A DNA stretch of 64,000 nucleotides from Alicycliphilus denitrificans_A (GTDB taxonomy: Bacteria > Pseudomonadota > Gammaproteobacteria > Burkholderiales > Burkholderiaceae_C), in the NCBI RefSeq assembly GCF_044792555.1, contig NZ_CP126239.1, positions 217,307 through 281,306 of the forward strand, written 5' to 3'. A program made the translations under genes and the position numbers. The notes beneath the pieces were generated by a model. That model did no database searches and was not told the origin of the DNA. It saw only the letters and a program-made list of their open reading frames with translations. The first letter of the stretch is position 1; each line of letters starts with the position of its first letter. Positions 43,163-51,750 of this stretch are shown piece after piece.

Positions 43163-44392
43163 ATGAGTGCGCAGACGACCACCGGCGCTGCCGGCCCCGA
43201 GGCCGTGCCTCCGACGCTGACGTACTTTCAGCTTTTCATGCGGTTTCTCAAATTCGGCTTCCTTGCCTGGGGAGGCCCGGTGGCGCAGGTCGCCATGCTG
43301 CGCCGGGAACTGGTGAACGAGGAACGATGGATTTCCAGCGAACGCTTCAACCGCTTGCTGGCCGTGATGCAGGTGCTGCCCGGACCCGAGGCGCACGAGC
43401 TGTGCGTGCATCTGGGCATGCGTGCGAAGGGGCGGCTGGGCGGGGTGCTGGCCGGTCTCGCATTCATGCTCCCGGGATTCCTGTTGATGCTGGCGCTGTC
43501 ATGGCTTTACTTCCGGATGGACATCGCTGGCACGGCACTGGGCGCCGCGTTCCTTGGTGTACAGGCAGCAGTGATCGCCCTGATCGTACGGGCGGTGCAC
43601 CGGATCGGCGAGCACATCCTGGTGGACCGTTGGCTGTGGGCCATCGCCATCGTGGCCGCACTCGCCTCCGCCGCCGGCGTGGCCTTCTGGATCACCCTGC
43701 CAGCCGCCGGCGGCGTCTATGCCTTGTGGATGCTCAAGCGTGGCAGGCTCGCCCTCCTGGTCGCTGCCGGCGCGGTGGCGCTGGCCGCCGCGATGGCGCT
43801 CTGGGCGCCGCGCGCACAGCCGCTGGTGGAGGCGGTCGTCCAGGGCGAGGCTTCGCTGCTGCTCATCTTCGTCGCCGGGTTGAAGGCGGGCCTGCTCACC
43901 TTCGGCGGTGCCTACACGGCGATCCCGTTCATCCGCAATGACGCGGTCGGCCGCGGCTGGATCACCGACGGCCAGTTCCTCGACGGCCTGGCCTTGTCTG
44001 GGGTGCTGCCCGCGCCGCTCATCATCTTCGCCACTTTCGTTGGCTATGTTGCCGGCGGGCCGCTCGGTGCGCTGGTCATGACCGCCGGCGTCTTTCTTCC
44101 CGCGTTTGCCTTCTCGCTGATCTTCTACGACCGGCTCGAGGCAGTGCTAGAGGTCAAGGAGATGCACGCCTTCCTCGACGGCGTCGCCGCCGGGGTGGTC
44201 GGCCTAATCGCCGCGACCACGGTTGACCTGGCGTTCGTCACCGCCGCGCGTGTGCCGTCGTTGGCGGTGGCCGTATCGATCTTTGTCGCGGCCTTGGCCT
44301 TCCTGTATGCCTGGAAGAACAAGCTCAACATCGCAGTCGCGATCATCGGGGCCGGAGTCGCGGGTTGGCTGCTGATGCCGAGCGGCGCGTGA
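43163..44392 (+). CDS. chrA: Chromate efflux transporter ChrA, cluster 1
   Basis: 409-aa inner membrane protein of the CHR superfamily, with two homologous halves. FLKFGFLAWGGPVAQVAMLRRELV and VMQVLPGPEAHELCVHLGM mark the N-terminal half; GLKAGLLTFGGAYTAIPFIRNDAV and LALSGVLPAPLIIFATFVGY the C-terminal half. It pumps chromate out of the cytoplasm using the proton gradient. The insert of Glu-Ala-His at the PGP region (GPEAHEL) distinguishes it from the second ChrA (APGPLAAQL). GGGGG lies before the ATG. Confidence 0.96.
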   Translation: MSAQTTTGAAGPEAVPPTLTYFQLFMRFLKFGFLAWGGPVAQVAMLRRELVNEERWISSERFNRLLAVMQVLPGPEAHELCVHLGMRAKGRLGGVLAGLAFMLPGFLLMLALSWLYFRMDIAGTALGAAFLGVQAAVIALIVRAVHRIGEHILVDRWLWAIAIVAALASAAGVAFWITLPAAGGVYALWMLKRGRLALLVAAGAVALAAAMALWAPRAQPLVEAVVQGEASLLLIFVAGLKAGLLTFGGAYTAIPFIRNDAVGRGWITDGQFLDGLALSGVLPAPLIIFATFVGYVAGGPLGALVMTAGVFLPAFAFSLIFYDRLEAVLEVKEMHAFLDGVAAGVVGLIAATTVDLAFVTAARVPSLAVAVSIFVAALAFLYAWKNKLNIAVAIIGAGVAGWLLMPSGA

Positions 44393-44403
44393 GCCAGCAG
44401 GGT

Positions 44404-44889
44404 ATGCAGCCTGTTGCTTGCCCTCGCTCAGCGCGCTGCGTCGCGTTAAAGGTCGCTCCGATCAAGAAAAGTCGCGCCAGCGGAGGCCTCGGCTCAACCC
44501 GCCTAGACGGACGGCTGCGCCGAAACGTTGCTTGCGGTTGCTTGCTGCTCGTGCTTGGTGCATGGACGCTGCCGGACGTGGCCGCTGAATCGGCGGCTTT
44601 TGCTCCTTTGAATGGCCAGCAGATCCGCTCCGCGTTGCGCGGCAGCTCAGTCGGCGACGGGAGACATTGGGAGCATCAGTACCTCCCCGATGGTCGACTC
44701 ATCCGCTCCGAGAGCGGGACAAGCAAAGCGGGCCAATGGTCGGTTCAAGGCGACCAGCTGTGCCTGCTGAAGCCCGAGATCAGCAGCACACAGGCGGCGT
44801 GCTTCTCGGTGCATCGACGAGGCAACGAGTTGCAGTACCTAGATGGGCAGCAACTCGTATATCAAGGTTTTCTTAAAAGGAGTTCATGA
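44404..44889 (+). CDS. Small secreted protein of a chromate-cluster family, copy 1
   Basis: About 161 aa with a late hydrophobic stretch (VACGCLLLVLGAWTLPDVAA), so the true start may be further in; an upstream ATG at 44365 is also in frame. The mature part reads LNGQQIRSALRGSSVGDGRHWEHQYLPDGR, GQWSVQGDQLCLLKPEISSTQAACFSVHRRG, LQYLDGQQLVYQGF in segments. The same pattern recurs in the proteins at 49921 and 51282, including two conserved Cys. It lies between chrA and chrC and overlaps chrC by 4 bp. The layout is reminiscent of small DUF995-like envelope proteins; function unknown. Confidence 0.7.
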   Translation: MQPVACPRSARCVALKVAPIKKSRASGGLGSTRLDGRLRRNVACGCLLLVLGAWTLPDVAAESAAFAPLNGQQIRSALRGSSVGDGRHWEHQYLPDGRLIRSESGTSKAGQWSVQGDQLCLLKPEISSTQAACFSVHRRGNELQYLDGQQLVYQGFLKRSS

Positions 44890-45509
44890 TGACTACATCC
44901 CCAGCATTTCAAAGTCAGGACGCGCTCAAGCCGCTGCCGTTCGATCCGTCAAAACTAACGGGTCTGTCCGAACGAATGATTCGTTCCCATTGGGAAAACA
45001 ATTACGGCGGCTCGGTCAAGGCACTGGCCGCTGTCAAGGCCCGGCTGGTGCAGGCCGCAGGCGACAAGGACCTGCCGCCCTACATCTACAACGACCTGAA
45101 GCGCGAGCACCTAATTCGCACTGGATCGGTGGTGCTGCACGAACTGTATTTCGAGAACCTCGGGGGCAGTGGCGAGGCCGCAGCTACCGAGCGAGAGGCG
45201 ATCGCTCAAGCCTTCGGCAGCTTCGAAGACTGGGAGAGGGAATTCCGCCGCATCGGTGCCGGCCTCGGTGGGGGGTCCGGCTGGGTGGTTCTTGGGTTCA
45301 ACCTGCACACCAGGCAGCTGGAAAATTACTGGATGGCCGATCACGCGCATGGACCGGCCGCCACCGTTCCGATCCTGGTGATGGACATGTACGAGCACTC
45401 TTATCAGATGGACTACGGCGCTGCGGCGGCGAAATACATTGATGCTTTCTTCCAGAACATCCAGTGGGAGAGCGTGAGTGCACGGCTGGCCGGCGCACGT
45501 GCGATATGA
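44886..45509 (+). CDS. chrC: Iron superoxide dismutase-type ChrC
   Basis: 207-aa Fe/Mn-SOD-like protein. Metal ligands are recognisable: His in MIRSHWENNYGGSV, His in VVLHELYFENLGG, and the Asp/His pair in LVMDMYEHSYQMDYG, where Tyr replaces the usual Trp. No signal peptide is present, so it acts in the cytoplasm. ChrC proteins of this kind in chromate operons remove superoxide formed during chromate reduction. It ends the first cluster. Confidence 0.88.
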   Translation: MMTTSPAFQSQDALKPLPFDPSKLTGLSERMIRSHWENNYGGSVKALAAVKARLVQAAGDKDLPPYIYNDLKREHLIRTGSVVLHELYFENLGGSGEAAATEREAIAQAFGSFEDWEREFRRIGAGLGGGSGWVVLGFNLHTRQLENYWMADHAHGPAATVPILVMDMYEHSYQMDYGAAAAKYIDAFFQNIQWESVSARLAGARAI

Positions 45510-45651
45510 GGCATTTAGCGTTGCATGTGGCGGGTTGGCACTCTCTCGTGTGCACGTGAAGATAGGCATCTCCGGACACCGACGGCGCGACGGCGCGACG
45601 GCTCGGTATTCTCACAGGCGCGGACCCAAGCTGGCTGGTCTTGGTGCCCTT

Positions 45652-45848
45652 GTCCATCCTGGCCGAGCAACTGGTGCGTGCATGGAACTGGCGCCAATTG
45701 CTGTACCCCCTGCGCCCGGCGGGGCGCTTCGATTTGTTCGGCACCATCATGGCTGGCTACCTGCTGGCGGAGCGGGGCAAGCCACGCTAATGGACAGGCG
45801 AAAAACAAACTGAAATGAATCGTGTTGTTGACTACATCGAAGCCGCTG
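45652..45848 (+). repeat. 197-bp direct repeat, copy 1
   Basis: By eye identical to 59533-59729 and in the same orientation, 13,881 bp apart. It covers the last 46 codons of the small gene and the first 11 codons of the recombinase gene of the terminal element. Both genes are truncated here. Confidence 0.9.
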
Positions 45849-46202
45849 CCGGGCGGAATTGCCCGACCCTTTCGGGGCACGGCGCAGCGCAAGCAGTCAA
45901 GGGTCAACGACGGCCGCAGGCCGCAAGCGTGCGAGCACGCGCCGCCCTTGCACGGCGAGAACGCCGTGGCACGATGGAGAAGCAGCAAGCCGCCACACCC
46001 CGCCACCCAGGCACACCCGGTATTAGCAAGCGCAGCGCGCAGGCCCGGATCTGCGATCAGGGCCGCAGTTGCGTGAAGGATCGACGCCGCATGGCCGTGA
46101 TTCGGCACGAAGCACGGGGCAACGCCCGAGAGCCTGACGGCGCCGCGCGCCGACACGCCCCAGCGCGGGGTGCAAATCTTCTGAACCCAGTAGCAGTTAT
46201 TT

Positions 46203-46218
46203 TGTAGAGATCGCTACA
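46203..46218 (+). promoter_or_regulatory. Inverted repeat upstream of the second chrB
   Basis: TGTAG-N6-CTACA, a 5-bp inverted repeat 38 bp before the chrB start. A candidate operator for the second ChrB; it differs from that of cluster 1. Confidence 0.4.
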
Positions 46219-46256
46219 TCATTGCAACGACCGTGACATGGGTTTAAGCTGTTGCC

Positions 46257-47219
46257 ATGACTCTCACCTCCGACTCTTGGCTGACCCTCATCGTCAGCCT
46301 CCCCTCCGCGAGCGCCACGGCACGCATGCGGATTTGGCGCGCGGTCAAGACGCTCGGCTGTGCCGCCTTGCGCGACGGCGCCTATCTACTGCCCGCCCAA
46401 GCCGAACAGGCTGCGCAACTGCAGGTATTGGCCGACGAGGCGCTGCAGGAAGGCGGGCAAGCCTGGCTGCTGCAGGTGCAAGCCCGGAACATGACCGAAC
46501 AGGCCACCTTTCAGGCGTTGTTCGACCGGGCGGCCGATTACACCCCCTGGCTAGAGGAACTGGCGCAAGCACGCCAGACGCTCTCCGCCCTGAGCGCAGC
46601 CGAACTCCAGCGTACACAGCGCAAGCATGCGCGTGCCTATGAGGTCATCCGCAAAATCGACTTCTTTCCCGGTGAGACGTCGATCCGCGCCGACGCCCAG
46701 TGGCGCGATTTCGCCAACGCCCTCGAATCTATGCAGTCACCCGGCGAGCCGCAGCCTATGGCCGGCCGCATTGCTCGGCGTGATCGCATGCAGTACCAGG
46801 GGCGAGTCTGGGCCACACGCCGCCATCTCTGGGTGGACCGCGTGGCGAGTGCCTGGCTGATCCAGCGTTTTATCGACCCTCACGCGCGCTTCCTGTGGCT
46901 GAACACCGCAGCAGACTGCCCGTCCGATGCGCTGGGTTTCGATTTCGACGGCGCGACTTTCTCGCACGTGGGCGAGCGGGTGACGTTCGAGGTACTGCTG
47001 GCGAGCTTCGGCCTGGAGGACGATCGGGGTCTCTCGCGCCTGGGAGCCATGGTGCATGCGCTCGACGTGGGTGGCGCGACCACACCCGAGGCCAGCGGCT
47101 TCGAGGCCGTGCTGGCCGGCGCACGCAAGCGCTGGCCGGACGACGACGCGCTGCTGGTCGACATCGGCGGCGTGCTGGATTCGCTCCATGCCCATTTCTC
47201 CAGTAGTCGCAAAACGTGA
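46257..47219 (+). CDS. chrB: Chromate-sensing regulator ChrB, cluster 2
   Basis: 320-aa ChrB with the same two-part layout as the first: N-terminal DNA-binding region (SATARMRIWRAVKTLGCAALRDGAYLLPAQ in segments) and C-terminal domain with WVDRVASAWLIQRFIDPHARFLW and FDFDGATFSHVGERVTFEVLLASFGL. It starts the second cluster, 56 bp before chrA. Two different ChrB regulators could give different chromate thresholds or cross-regulation. Confidence 0.92.
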   Translation: MTLTSDSWLTLIVSLPSASATARMRIWRAVKTLGCAALRDGAYLLPAQAEQAAQLQVLADEALQEGGQAWLLQVQARNMTEQATFQALFDRAADYTPWLEELAQARQTLSALSAAELQRTQRKHARAYEVIRKIDFFPGETSIRADAQWRDFANALESMQSPGEPQPMAGRIARRDRMQYQGRVWATRRHLWVDRVASAWLIQRFIDPHARFLWLNTAADCPSDALGFDFDGATFSHVGERVTFEVLLASFGLEDDRGLSRLGAMVHALDVGGATTPEASGFEAVLAGARKRWPDDDALLVDIGGVLDSLHAHFSSSRKT

Positions 47220-47275
47220 CGACCCACCTCAGATCACTTCTTTAACTCAGATCACTTTTTTAGGAACGAATCTTC

Positions 47276-48472
47276 ATGAACGAGACCACTTCAGCTGCAG
47301 CCATCAGCAGTGCGGCGCCTCGCAGCTATACGCTGTGGCAATTGGTTGCCTATTTCCTACGGCTCGGAGCACTGGGCTTCGGCGGACCCGTGGCCCTGGC
47401 TGGCAACATGGACCGCGACTTGGTGGAGCGGCGCCAATGGTTCACCGAGGCAGACTACAAGGAAGGGCTGGCCTTGGCGCAGCTCGCGCCAGGACCGTTA
47501 GCCGCGCAGTTGGCCATCTACCTGGGCTTTGTTCACTACAGCTTCCTAGGGGCCACCCTGGTGGGCCTCGCTTTTGTGCTGCCCTCGTTTCTGATGGTGA
47601 TCGGACTGGGTTGGGCCTATACGCATTTCGGCGGTCTGGGTTGGATGCAGGCCGTGTTTTATGGCGTGAGTTCCGCTGTCATTGGGATCATTGCTATCAG
47701 CACCTGGAAGCTCTCTACCAAGAACATCGGCAAAGACAAACTGCAATGGGCCATCTTTGCAGTAGCGGCGGCGGTGACGATCATCACCCAATCCGAGGAA
47801 CTGTGGCTGTTCCTGGGCGCAGGCGTTCTCGTGTGGTTGTTGCGCGCGCCGCCGAAATTTATTAAGCCGTCCAGCACGCTGCACAGCAGTGCTATTCCTT
47901 TGCTGGCCTTGCTTGGCTTGTCCAACGTCGACTGGACCAAGCTGTGGCAGATCACCAAGTATTTCTTCTACGCGGGCAGCTTTGTTTTTGGTAGCGGCCT
48001 AGCTATCGTCCCGTTTCTGTACAGCGGAGTGGTCAAGGAGTACGGATGGTTGACCGATCACCAGTTCCTTGACGCTGTCGCAGTCGCCATGATCACTCCC
48101 GGTCCTGTCGTCATCACTACCGGGTTCATCGGCTTTCTGGTCGCGGACTTCTGGGGCGCGGTTGCTGCGGCGCTGGCAACCTTCCTGCCGTGCTATCTCC
48201 TCACAGTCCTGCCAGCCCCGTACTTCAAGAAATATGGAAAGAAACCGGGAATCGTGGCATTCGTCGATGGCGTGACGGCAGCCGCCATCGGATCGTTGGC
48301 CGGAGCCGTGGTAGTTATCGGGGTGCGCTCGATCAAGGACGTTCCCACGGCGCTACTCGCCCTGGGGACTGCTGCCTTGCTTTGGAAATTCAAGAAGTTG
48401 CCGGAGCCGATCGTTGTCGCTGCCGCGGCACTGATTGGGCTGGTCGTCTACCCGCTGGTGACCCGCAGCTGA
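47276..48472 (+). CDS. chrA: Chromate efflux transporter ChrA, cluster 2
   Basis: 398-aa CHR-superfamily transporter. The N-terminal half shows FLRLGALGFGGPVALAGNMDRDLV and LALAQLAPGPLAAQLAIYLGF; the C-terminal half FFYAGSFVFGSGLAIVPFLYSGVV and VAMITPGPVVITTGFIGFLV. About ten hydrophobic helices are seen. It differs strongly from the first ChrA, so the two clusters were acquired separately rather than duplicated in place. Confidence 0.96.
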   Translation: MNETTSAAAISSAAPRSYTLWQLVAYFLRLGALGFGGPVALAGNMDRDLVERRQWFTEADYKEGLALAQLAPGPLAAQLAIYLGFVHYSFLGATLVGLAFVLPSFLMVIGLGWAYTHFGGLGWMQAVFYGVSSAVIGIIAISTWKLSTKNIGKDKLQWAIFAVAAAVTIITQSEELWLFLGAGVLVWLLRAPPKFIKPSSTLHSSAIPLLALLGLSNVDWTKLWQITKYFFYAGSFVFGSGLAIVPFLYSGVVKEYGWLTDHQFLDAVAVAMITPGPVVITTGFIGFLVADFWGAVAAALATFLPCYLLTVLPAPYFKKYGKKPGIVAFVDGVTAAAIGSLAGAVVVIGVRSIKDVPTALLALGTAALLWKFKKLPEPIVVAAAALIGLVVYPLVTRS

Positions 48473-48533
48473 ATAGAAGCGAGAGGAGTCCACGCCTTAA
48501 CCCATGACTTGCCACATTTCTAGGAACACTCCA

Positions 48534-49442
48534 ATGGATTTACAACTACGCCCCCTTACCATCAACCTCGCTGCCCTCAACGGGCTGTCCGAGGAACTCA
48601 TCCTCAGCCATCACGCGAACAACTACACCGGTGCAGTCAAGCGCCTGGATGCTATTCGCCAGCAACTGGCGCACCTGGATTGGCCGACCGCTCCGGTCTT
48701 CATGATCAATGGCCTGAAGCGCGAAGAGCTGATCGCCGCCAATTCCGCTTGGCTCCACGAGCTGTACTTCGACACGCTGGGAGGCGACGGTGCATTGCCG
48801 GACTCCGGCCTGGCAGTTGCCTTGGCCCGCGACTTTGGCAGCGTTGACCGCTGGCGCACGGAATTCTCCGCACTGGCCAAGGCCATGGGCGGCGGCTCGG
48901 GGTGGGCGCTGCTGTCATGGTCCACACGCGAGGCGCGGCTGATCAACCATTGGGCGGCTGACCATACGAACCTGCTGGCCGGCGCCACACCGCTGCTGGC
49001 ACTGGACATGTACGAGCACGCCTACCACATGGATTTCGGTGCCAAGGCGGCCGCGTATGTTGACGCCTTCATGCAAAACATCCGCTGGAATGCCGTGATG
49101 CAGCGCTACGCTGCCGCCGTCGAGGCTGATGCACTGCCCTGGTCGGCCGCACCAGAGGAAGTCGGCGGTGACCTCCAACTGATCGACGTGCGACGCACGG
49201 CAGGCTACGCACAAGCGCCTGATCGCATCGCCGGGGCCATTCGGCGCGATCCCGTGCAGTTGGCAAATTGGAGCCGTGAAATCGATACCTCTAAACCCGT
49301 CCTTGTGTATTGCGTGCACGGCCATGAAGTCAGCCAGTCGGTGGCGCTCGCGCTACGAGCGCATGGCCTCGACGCACGCTTCGTGGCCGGAGGCATCGAA
49401 GCCTGTCGCGCTGCTGGCGTGACATTTGAAGCAAAGGAGTAG
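48534..49442 (+). CDS. Superoxide dismutase-rhodanese fusion (ChrC-ChrE-like)
   Basis: 302-aa two-domain protein. Residues about 1-195 are Fe-SOD-like: His in LILSHHANNYTGAV, His in AWLHELYFDTLGG, and DMYEHAYHMDFG. Residues about 205-300 are a rhodanese domain with the active Cys in VYCVHGHEVSQSVALALR, the loop form typical of chromate-cluster rhodaneses (ChrE). Both activities exist as separate genes (chrC, chrE) in other chromate loci; here they are one polypeptide. I start at 48534 with AGGAA upstream; an ATG at 48504 is also in frame. Confidence 0.88.
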   Translation: MDLQLRPLTINLAALNGLSEELILSHHANNYTGAVKRLDAIRQQLAHLDWPTAPVFMINGLKREELIAANSAWLHELYFDTLGGDGALPDSGLAVALARDFGSVDRWRTEFSALAKAMGGGSGWALLSWSTREARLINHWAADHTNLLAGATPLLALDMYEHAYHMDFGAKAAAYVDAFMQNIRWNAVMQRYAAAVEADALPWSAAPEEVGGDLQLIDVRRTAGYAQAPDRIAGAIRRDPVQLANWSREIDTSKPVLVYCVHGHEVSQSVALALRAHGLDARFVAGGIEACRAAGVTFEAKE

Positions 49443-49446
49443 CACC

Positions 49447-49905
49447 ATGAAGTGGATTACACGCGAACGCCCCAAGATCGACCGCATCGCCTGTCCCTGG
49501 CTGGTTGCGCGCTTCATCGACCAGCAGGCGGAATTTCTCTATGTGCCGGCCAGCGAGGTGCTGAAAACCGCCAACGCTACCGGCGCCATCCCCTACGACA
49601 TCCCGAATGTCGAACTAAGCCATGTGGGTGAGCTGTGCAGTTTCGATGCCTTCCTGTCGAAGTACCACCTGGACGACCCAGCGCTGCGCCAGTTAGCCGA
49701 GATCGTGCGCGGCGCCGACACCTCCCGGCTTGACCTGACGCCGCAATCAGCAGGGCTCTATGCGCTCTCGCTCGGGCTGTCGCACAACTTTAGCGACGAC
49801 CACGAAATGCTCCAGCACGGCATGGTGATGTACGACGCCCTCTATGCGTGGTGCCGCGCATGCCAGGCCGAGACACACAACTGGCCGCCGGTCATGCCAG
49901 CCTGA
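49447..49905 (+). CDS. ChrB C-terminal-domain protein
   Basis: 152-aa stand-alone version of the ChrB C-terminal domain: PKIDRIACPWLVARFIDQQAEFLYVP matches the VDRVASAWLIQRFID motif of full ChrB proteins, and VELSHVGELCSFDAFL matches FTHVGERVTFETL. It has no DNA-binding part. AAAGGAG lies before the ATG at 49447, and it follows the SOD-rhodanese gene directly. Similar short proteins occur in chromate clusters as ChrB-like or exported chromate-resistance proteins; it may bind chromate or a metal ion. Confidence 0.85.
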   Translation: MKWITRERPKIDRIACPWLVARFIDQQAEFLYVPASEVLKTANATGAIPYDIPNVELSHVGELCSFDAFLSKYHLDDPALRQLAEIVRGADTSRLDLTPQSAGLYALSLGLSHNFSDDHEMLQHGMVMYDALYAWCRACQAETHNWPPVMPA

Positions 49906-49920
49906 TCCGCCCAACTGAAA

Positions 49921-50310
49921 ATGCACCAAATGTCCGCAATCCCCCGTCTTGCCTTCGCCACACTCATTCAGTCCCTGAGCCTGGTGGCGGCATCGGCAGC
50001 GCCCGGCCCCAGCGAACTCACCGGCGCGCAGATCAAGACAGTCTTCGTCGGCAATGTCATATCCGAAGGCGCGCACTGGTCCGCTTACCTCCTTCCCGAT
50101 GGACGCACGAAGTCCATTGAACTGGGGCGGCCGCACCAGGGGCATTGGAAGATCGTGGGCAAGGAATTGTGCGTAAGCATCAGCACGGGTGTAGAGCCCG
50201 AATGCTGGACGGTACTGCGCAAAGGCAAGGCCTATCTGCTGCGCGCCCACGGCCAAGACCTCTACGAGGTCACTCCGGAACCTCTGTCGTCGAAATACCC
50301 GTTCGATTGA
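49921..50310 (+). CDS. Small secreted protein of the chromate-cluster family, copy 2
   Basis: 129 aa, signal peptide to about residue 25 (VAASAAP). The mature part reads LTGAQIKTVFVGNVISEGAHWSAYLLPDGR, GHWKIVGKELCVSISTGVEPECWTVLRKG in segments, aligned with copies at 44404 and 51282: an LTG-QI start, a HW...PDGR centre, a G-W-G-LC block and a second Cys. It begins 15 bp after the ChrB-C gene. Role unknown; the conserved Cys pair suggests a disulphide or metal site in the periplasm. Confidence 0.75.
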   Translation: MHQMSAIPRLAFATLIQSLSLVAASAAPGPSELTGAQIKTVFVGNVISEGAHWSAYLLPDGRTKSIELGRPHQGHWKIVGKELCVSISTGVEPECWTVLRKGKAYLLRAHGQDLYEVTPEPLSSKYPFD

Positions 50311-50382
50311 CCGGCACCTGCCTCGATTACCCGCTCCGGCCAGCCCCCGGAGCTGCATCCCGCCAACTACCAAGGAAACTCC

Positions 50383-51285
50383 ATGCTGCGTCTAACCCTC
50401 TCCACACTGGCCCTGGCCGCGGGCCTGCTCACTACAGGCGCCCCGGCCATGGCCCAGGCCATCGACACCGCTGCCATCGAAACGGCCACCGGCCTCAAGG
50501 GCAGCTACAACCAGGCGGAAAACGTCTTCAAGGTCAGCAAGCCACGCGACGACGTGAAGATCAATGTCGATCGCTGGACCATGCCACCGTTCATGGGGCT
50601 CACCTCCTGGGCCGCGTTCACGCCAATGGGCTCGTCCACCATGATGATGGGCGATACGGTGCTGTTCGAGGATGAAGTCAACCCGGCGATGAGCGCCGCG
50701 CTGGACAACGGCCTGGAAGTGACTGCGCTGCACAACCACTTCTTCTTCGACCAACCCAAGGTCTTCTTCATGCACATCGGCGGCATGGGGGATGCACGCA
50801 AGCTCGCCACAGGCGTGAAGGCGGTGTACGACCGCATCGCGCAGGTGCGCGCCGCCCAAGGCACGCCGGCCAGCAGCTTCGCGGGCGACATCGCATCGCC
50901 AAGCCATGTCACTGCTGCGCCCATCGAGGAGATTCTGGGCAGCAAGGCGCAGGTCAAGGATGGCATGGTGAAAGTAACCCTTGGCCGCACAGCCAAGATG
51001 CATGGAACCACCGTCGGCAATGAAATGGGCATCAATACCTGGGCGGCCTTTGCTGGCGACGATGAGCATGCGGTAGTCGATGGCGACTTCGCCATGCATG
51101 AAAACGAACTGCAGACGGTCCTGAAAACCATGCGTGGCCAGAGCATCAACATCGTGGCAATCCACCAGCACATGACCTACGAGGAACCGCGCTACGTCTT
51201 TCTGCACTACTGGGGAAAGGGCAAGGCCGTGGATCTGGCCCTGGCGGTAAAGAAGGCATTGGACGCGCAGAAGGCTGCGAAATGA
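50383..51285 (+). CDS. DUF1259 (LppY/LpqO-family) secreted protein, ChrL-like
   Basis: 300 aa with a signal peptide ending AMA-QA. Two repeated halves are visible: LHNHFFFDQPKVFFMHIGGMGDARKLATGVK (about 125-155) and IHQHMTYEEPRYVFLHYWGKGKAVDLALAVK (about 264-294) share an H-x-H...P...FxH pattern, which could form metal sites. LppY/LpqO proteins are part of some chromate-resistance clusters, where the name ChrL has been used. Its stop overlaps the next gene by 4 bp. Confidence 0.82.
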   Translation: MLRLTLSTLALAAGLLTTGAPAMAQAIDTAAIETATGLKGSYNQAENVFKVSKPRDDVKINVDRWTMPPFMGLTSWAAFTPMGSSTMMMGDTVLFEDEVNPAMSAALDNGLEVTALHNHFFFDQPKVFFMHIGGMGDARKLATGVKAVYDRIAQVRAAQGTPASSFAGDIASPSHVTAAPIEEILGSKAQVKDGMVKVTLGRTAKMHGTTVGNEMGINTWAAFAGDDEHAVVDGDFAMHENELQTVLKTMRGQSINIVAIHQHMTYEEPRYVFLHYWGKGKAVDLALAVKKALDAQKAAK

Positions 51286-51704
51286 CGAAGAAAACCTTCA
51301 GCTCGGTGCCGCAGCGCCTCCCAAGCAGCCCCACCCGGCACCTCGCGCGCCTCACCGCCGCCGGAGCCGTGTTCTGCGCACTTGCCGCGACTGCCAAGGA
51401 GGTGCCGCTGACTGGCCCGCAGATCCGTGCCGCCATCAGCGGCAAGTACGTGACTGATGAACACCATTGGGGGCACAAGTATTTCGCGGACGGGCGCGTC
51501 GAACGGTTAGAGAACGGCCGCCAGCGGTCTGCGCGCTGGTCCGTCAAAGGCAATCAGCTATGCCTGCTGCAGCCGGAAATCAGCAAGGACGAACCGATCT
51601 GCTACCAAGTCCTGCGCGACGGACAGGAGCTGCAGTACAAGGACGATGCGCAGTTCGTGGTGTATAGGGGGCTGGTGCGGCCCATGCCCAAACGAGAGCC
51701 GTGA
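51282..51704 (+). CDS. Small secreted protein of the chromate-cluster family, copy 3
   Basis: 140 aa; a hydrophobic segment (LTAAGAVFCALAATAK) after a basic start serves as signal or anchor. The mature part reads LTGPQIRAAISGKYVTDEHHWGHKYFADGR, ARWSVKGNQLCLLQPEISKDEPICYQVLRDG, LQYKDDAQFVVYRGL in segments. It is closer to copy 1 (LCLLxPEIS) than to copy 2. Translationally coupled to the DUF1259 gene by a 4-bp overlap. Confidence 0.75.
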   Translation: MTKKTFSSVPQRLPSSPTRHLARLTAAGAVFCALAATAKEVPLTGPQIRAAISGKYVTDEHHWGHKYFADGRVERLENGRQRSARWSVKGNQLCLLQPEISKDEPICYQVLRDGQELQYKDDAQFVVYRGLVRPMPKREP

Positions 51705-51750
51705 ACGGGGGCGCGAATGGCTAGGGATTGCATGCACGCAGGCGACTGAC

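Larger units (their letters stand above)
45510..46256. other. Spacer between the two chromate clusters, with element fragments
   Basis: About 750 bases without an intact gene. It contains a 197-bp fragment of the Tn3-type element at the right end (45652-45848). After that comes a GC-rich stretch with short inverted repeats (such as GGGCGGAATTGCCC at 45849-45863) that looks like non-coding ICE DNA. Sharp changes at 45652 and 45848 mark recombination joints. Confidence 0.55.

Noticed and set aside
45815..46207. Small frames after the 197-bp repeat fragment
   Set aside because: They begin with the truncated recombinase start and continue into unrelated GC-rich DNA; no coherent product.
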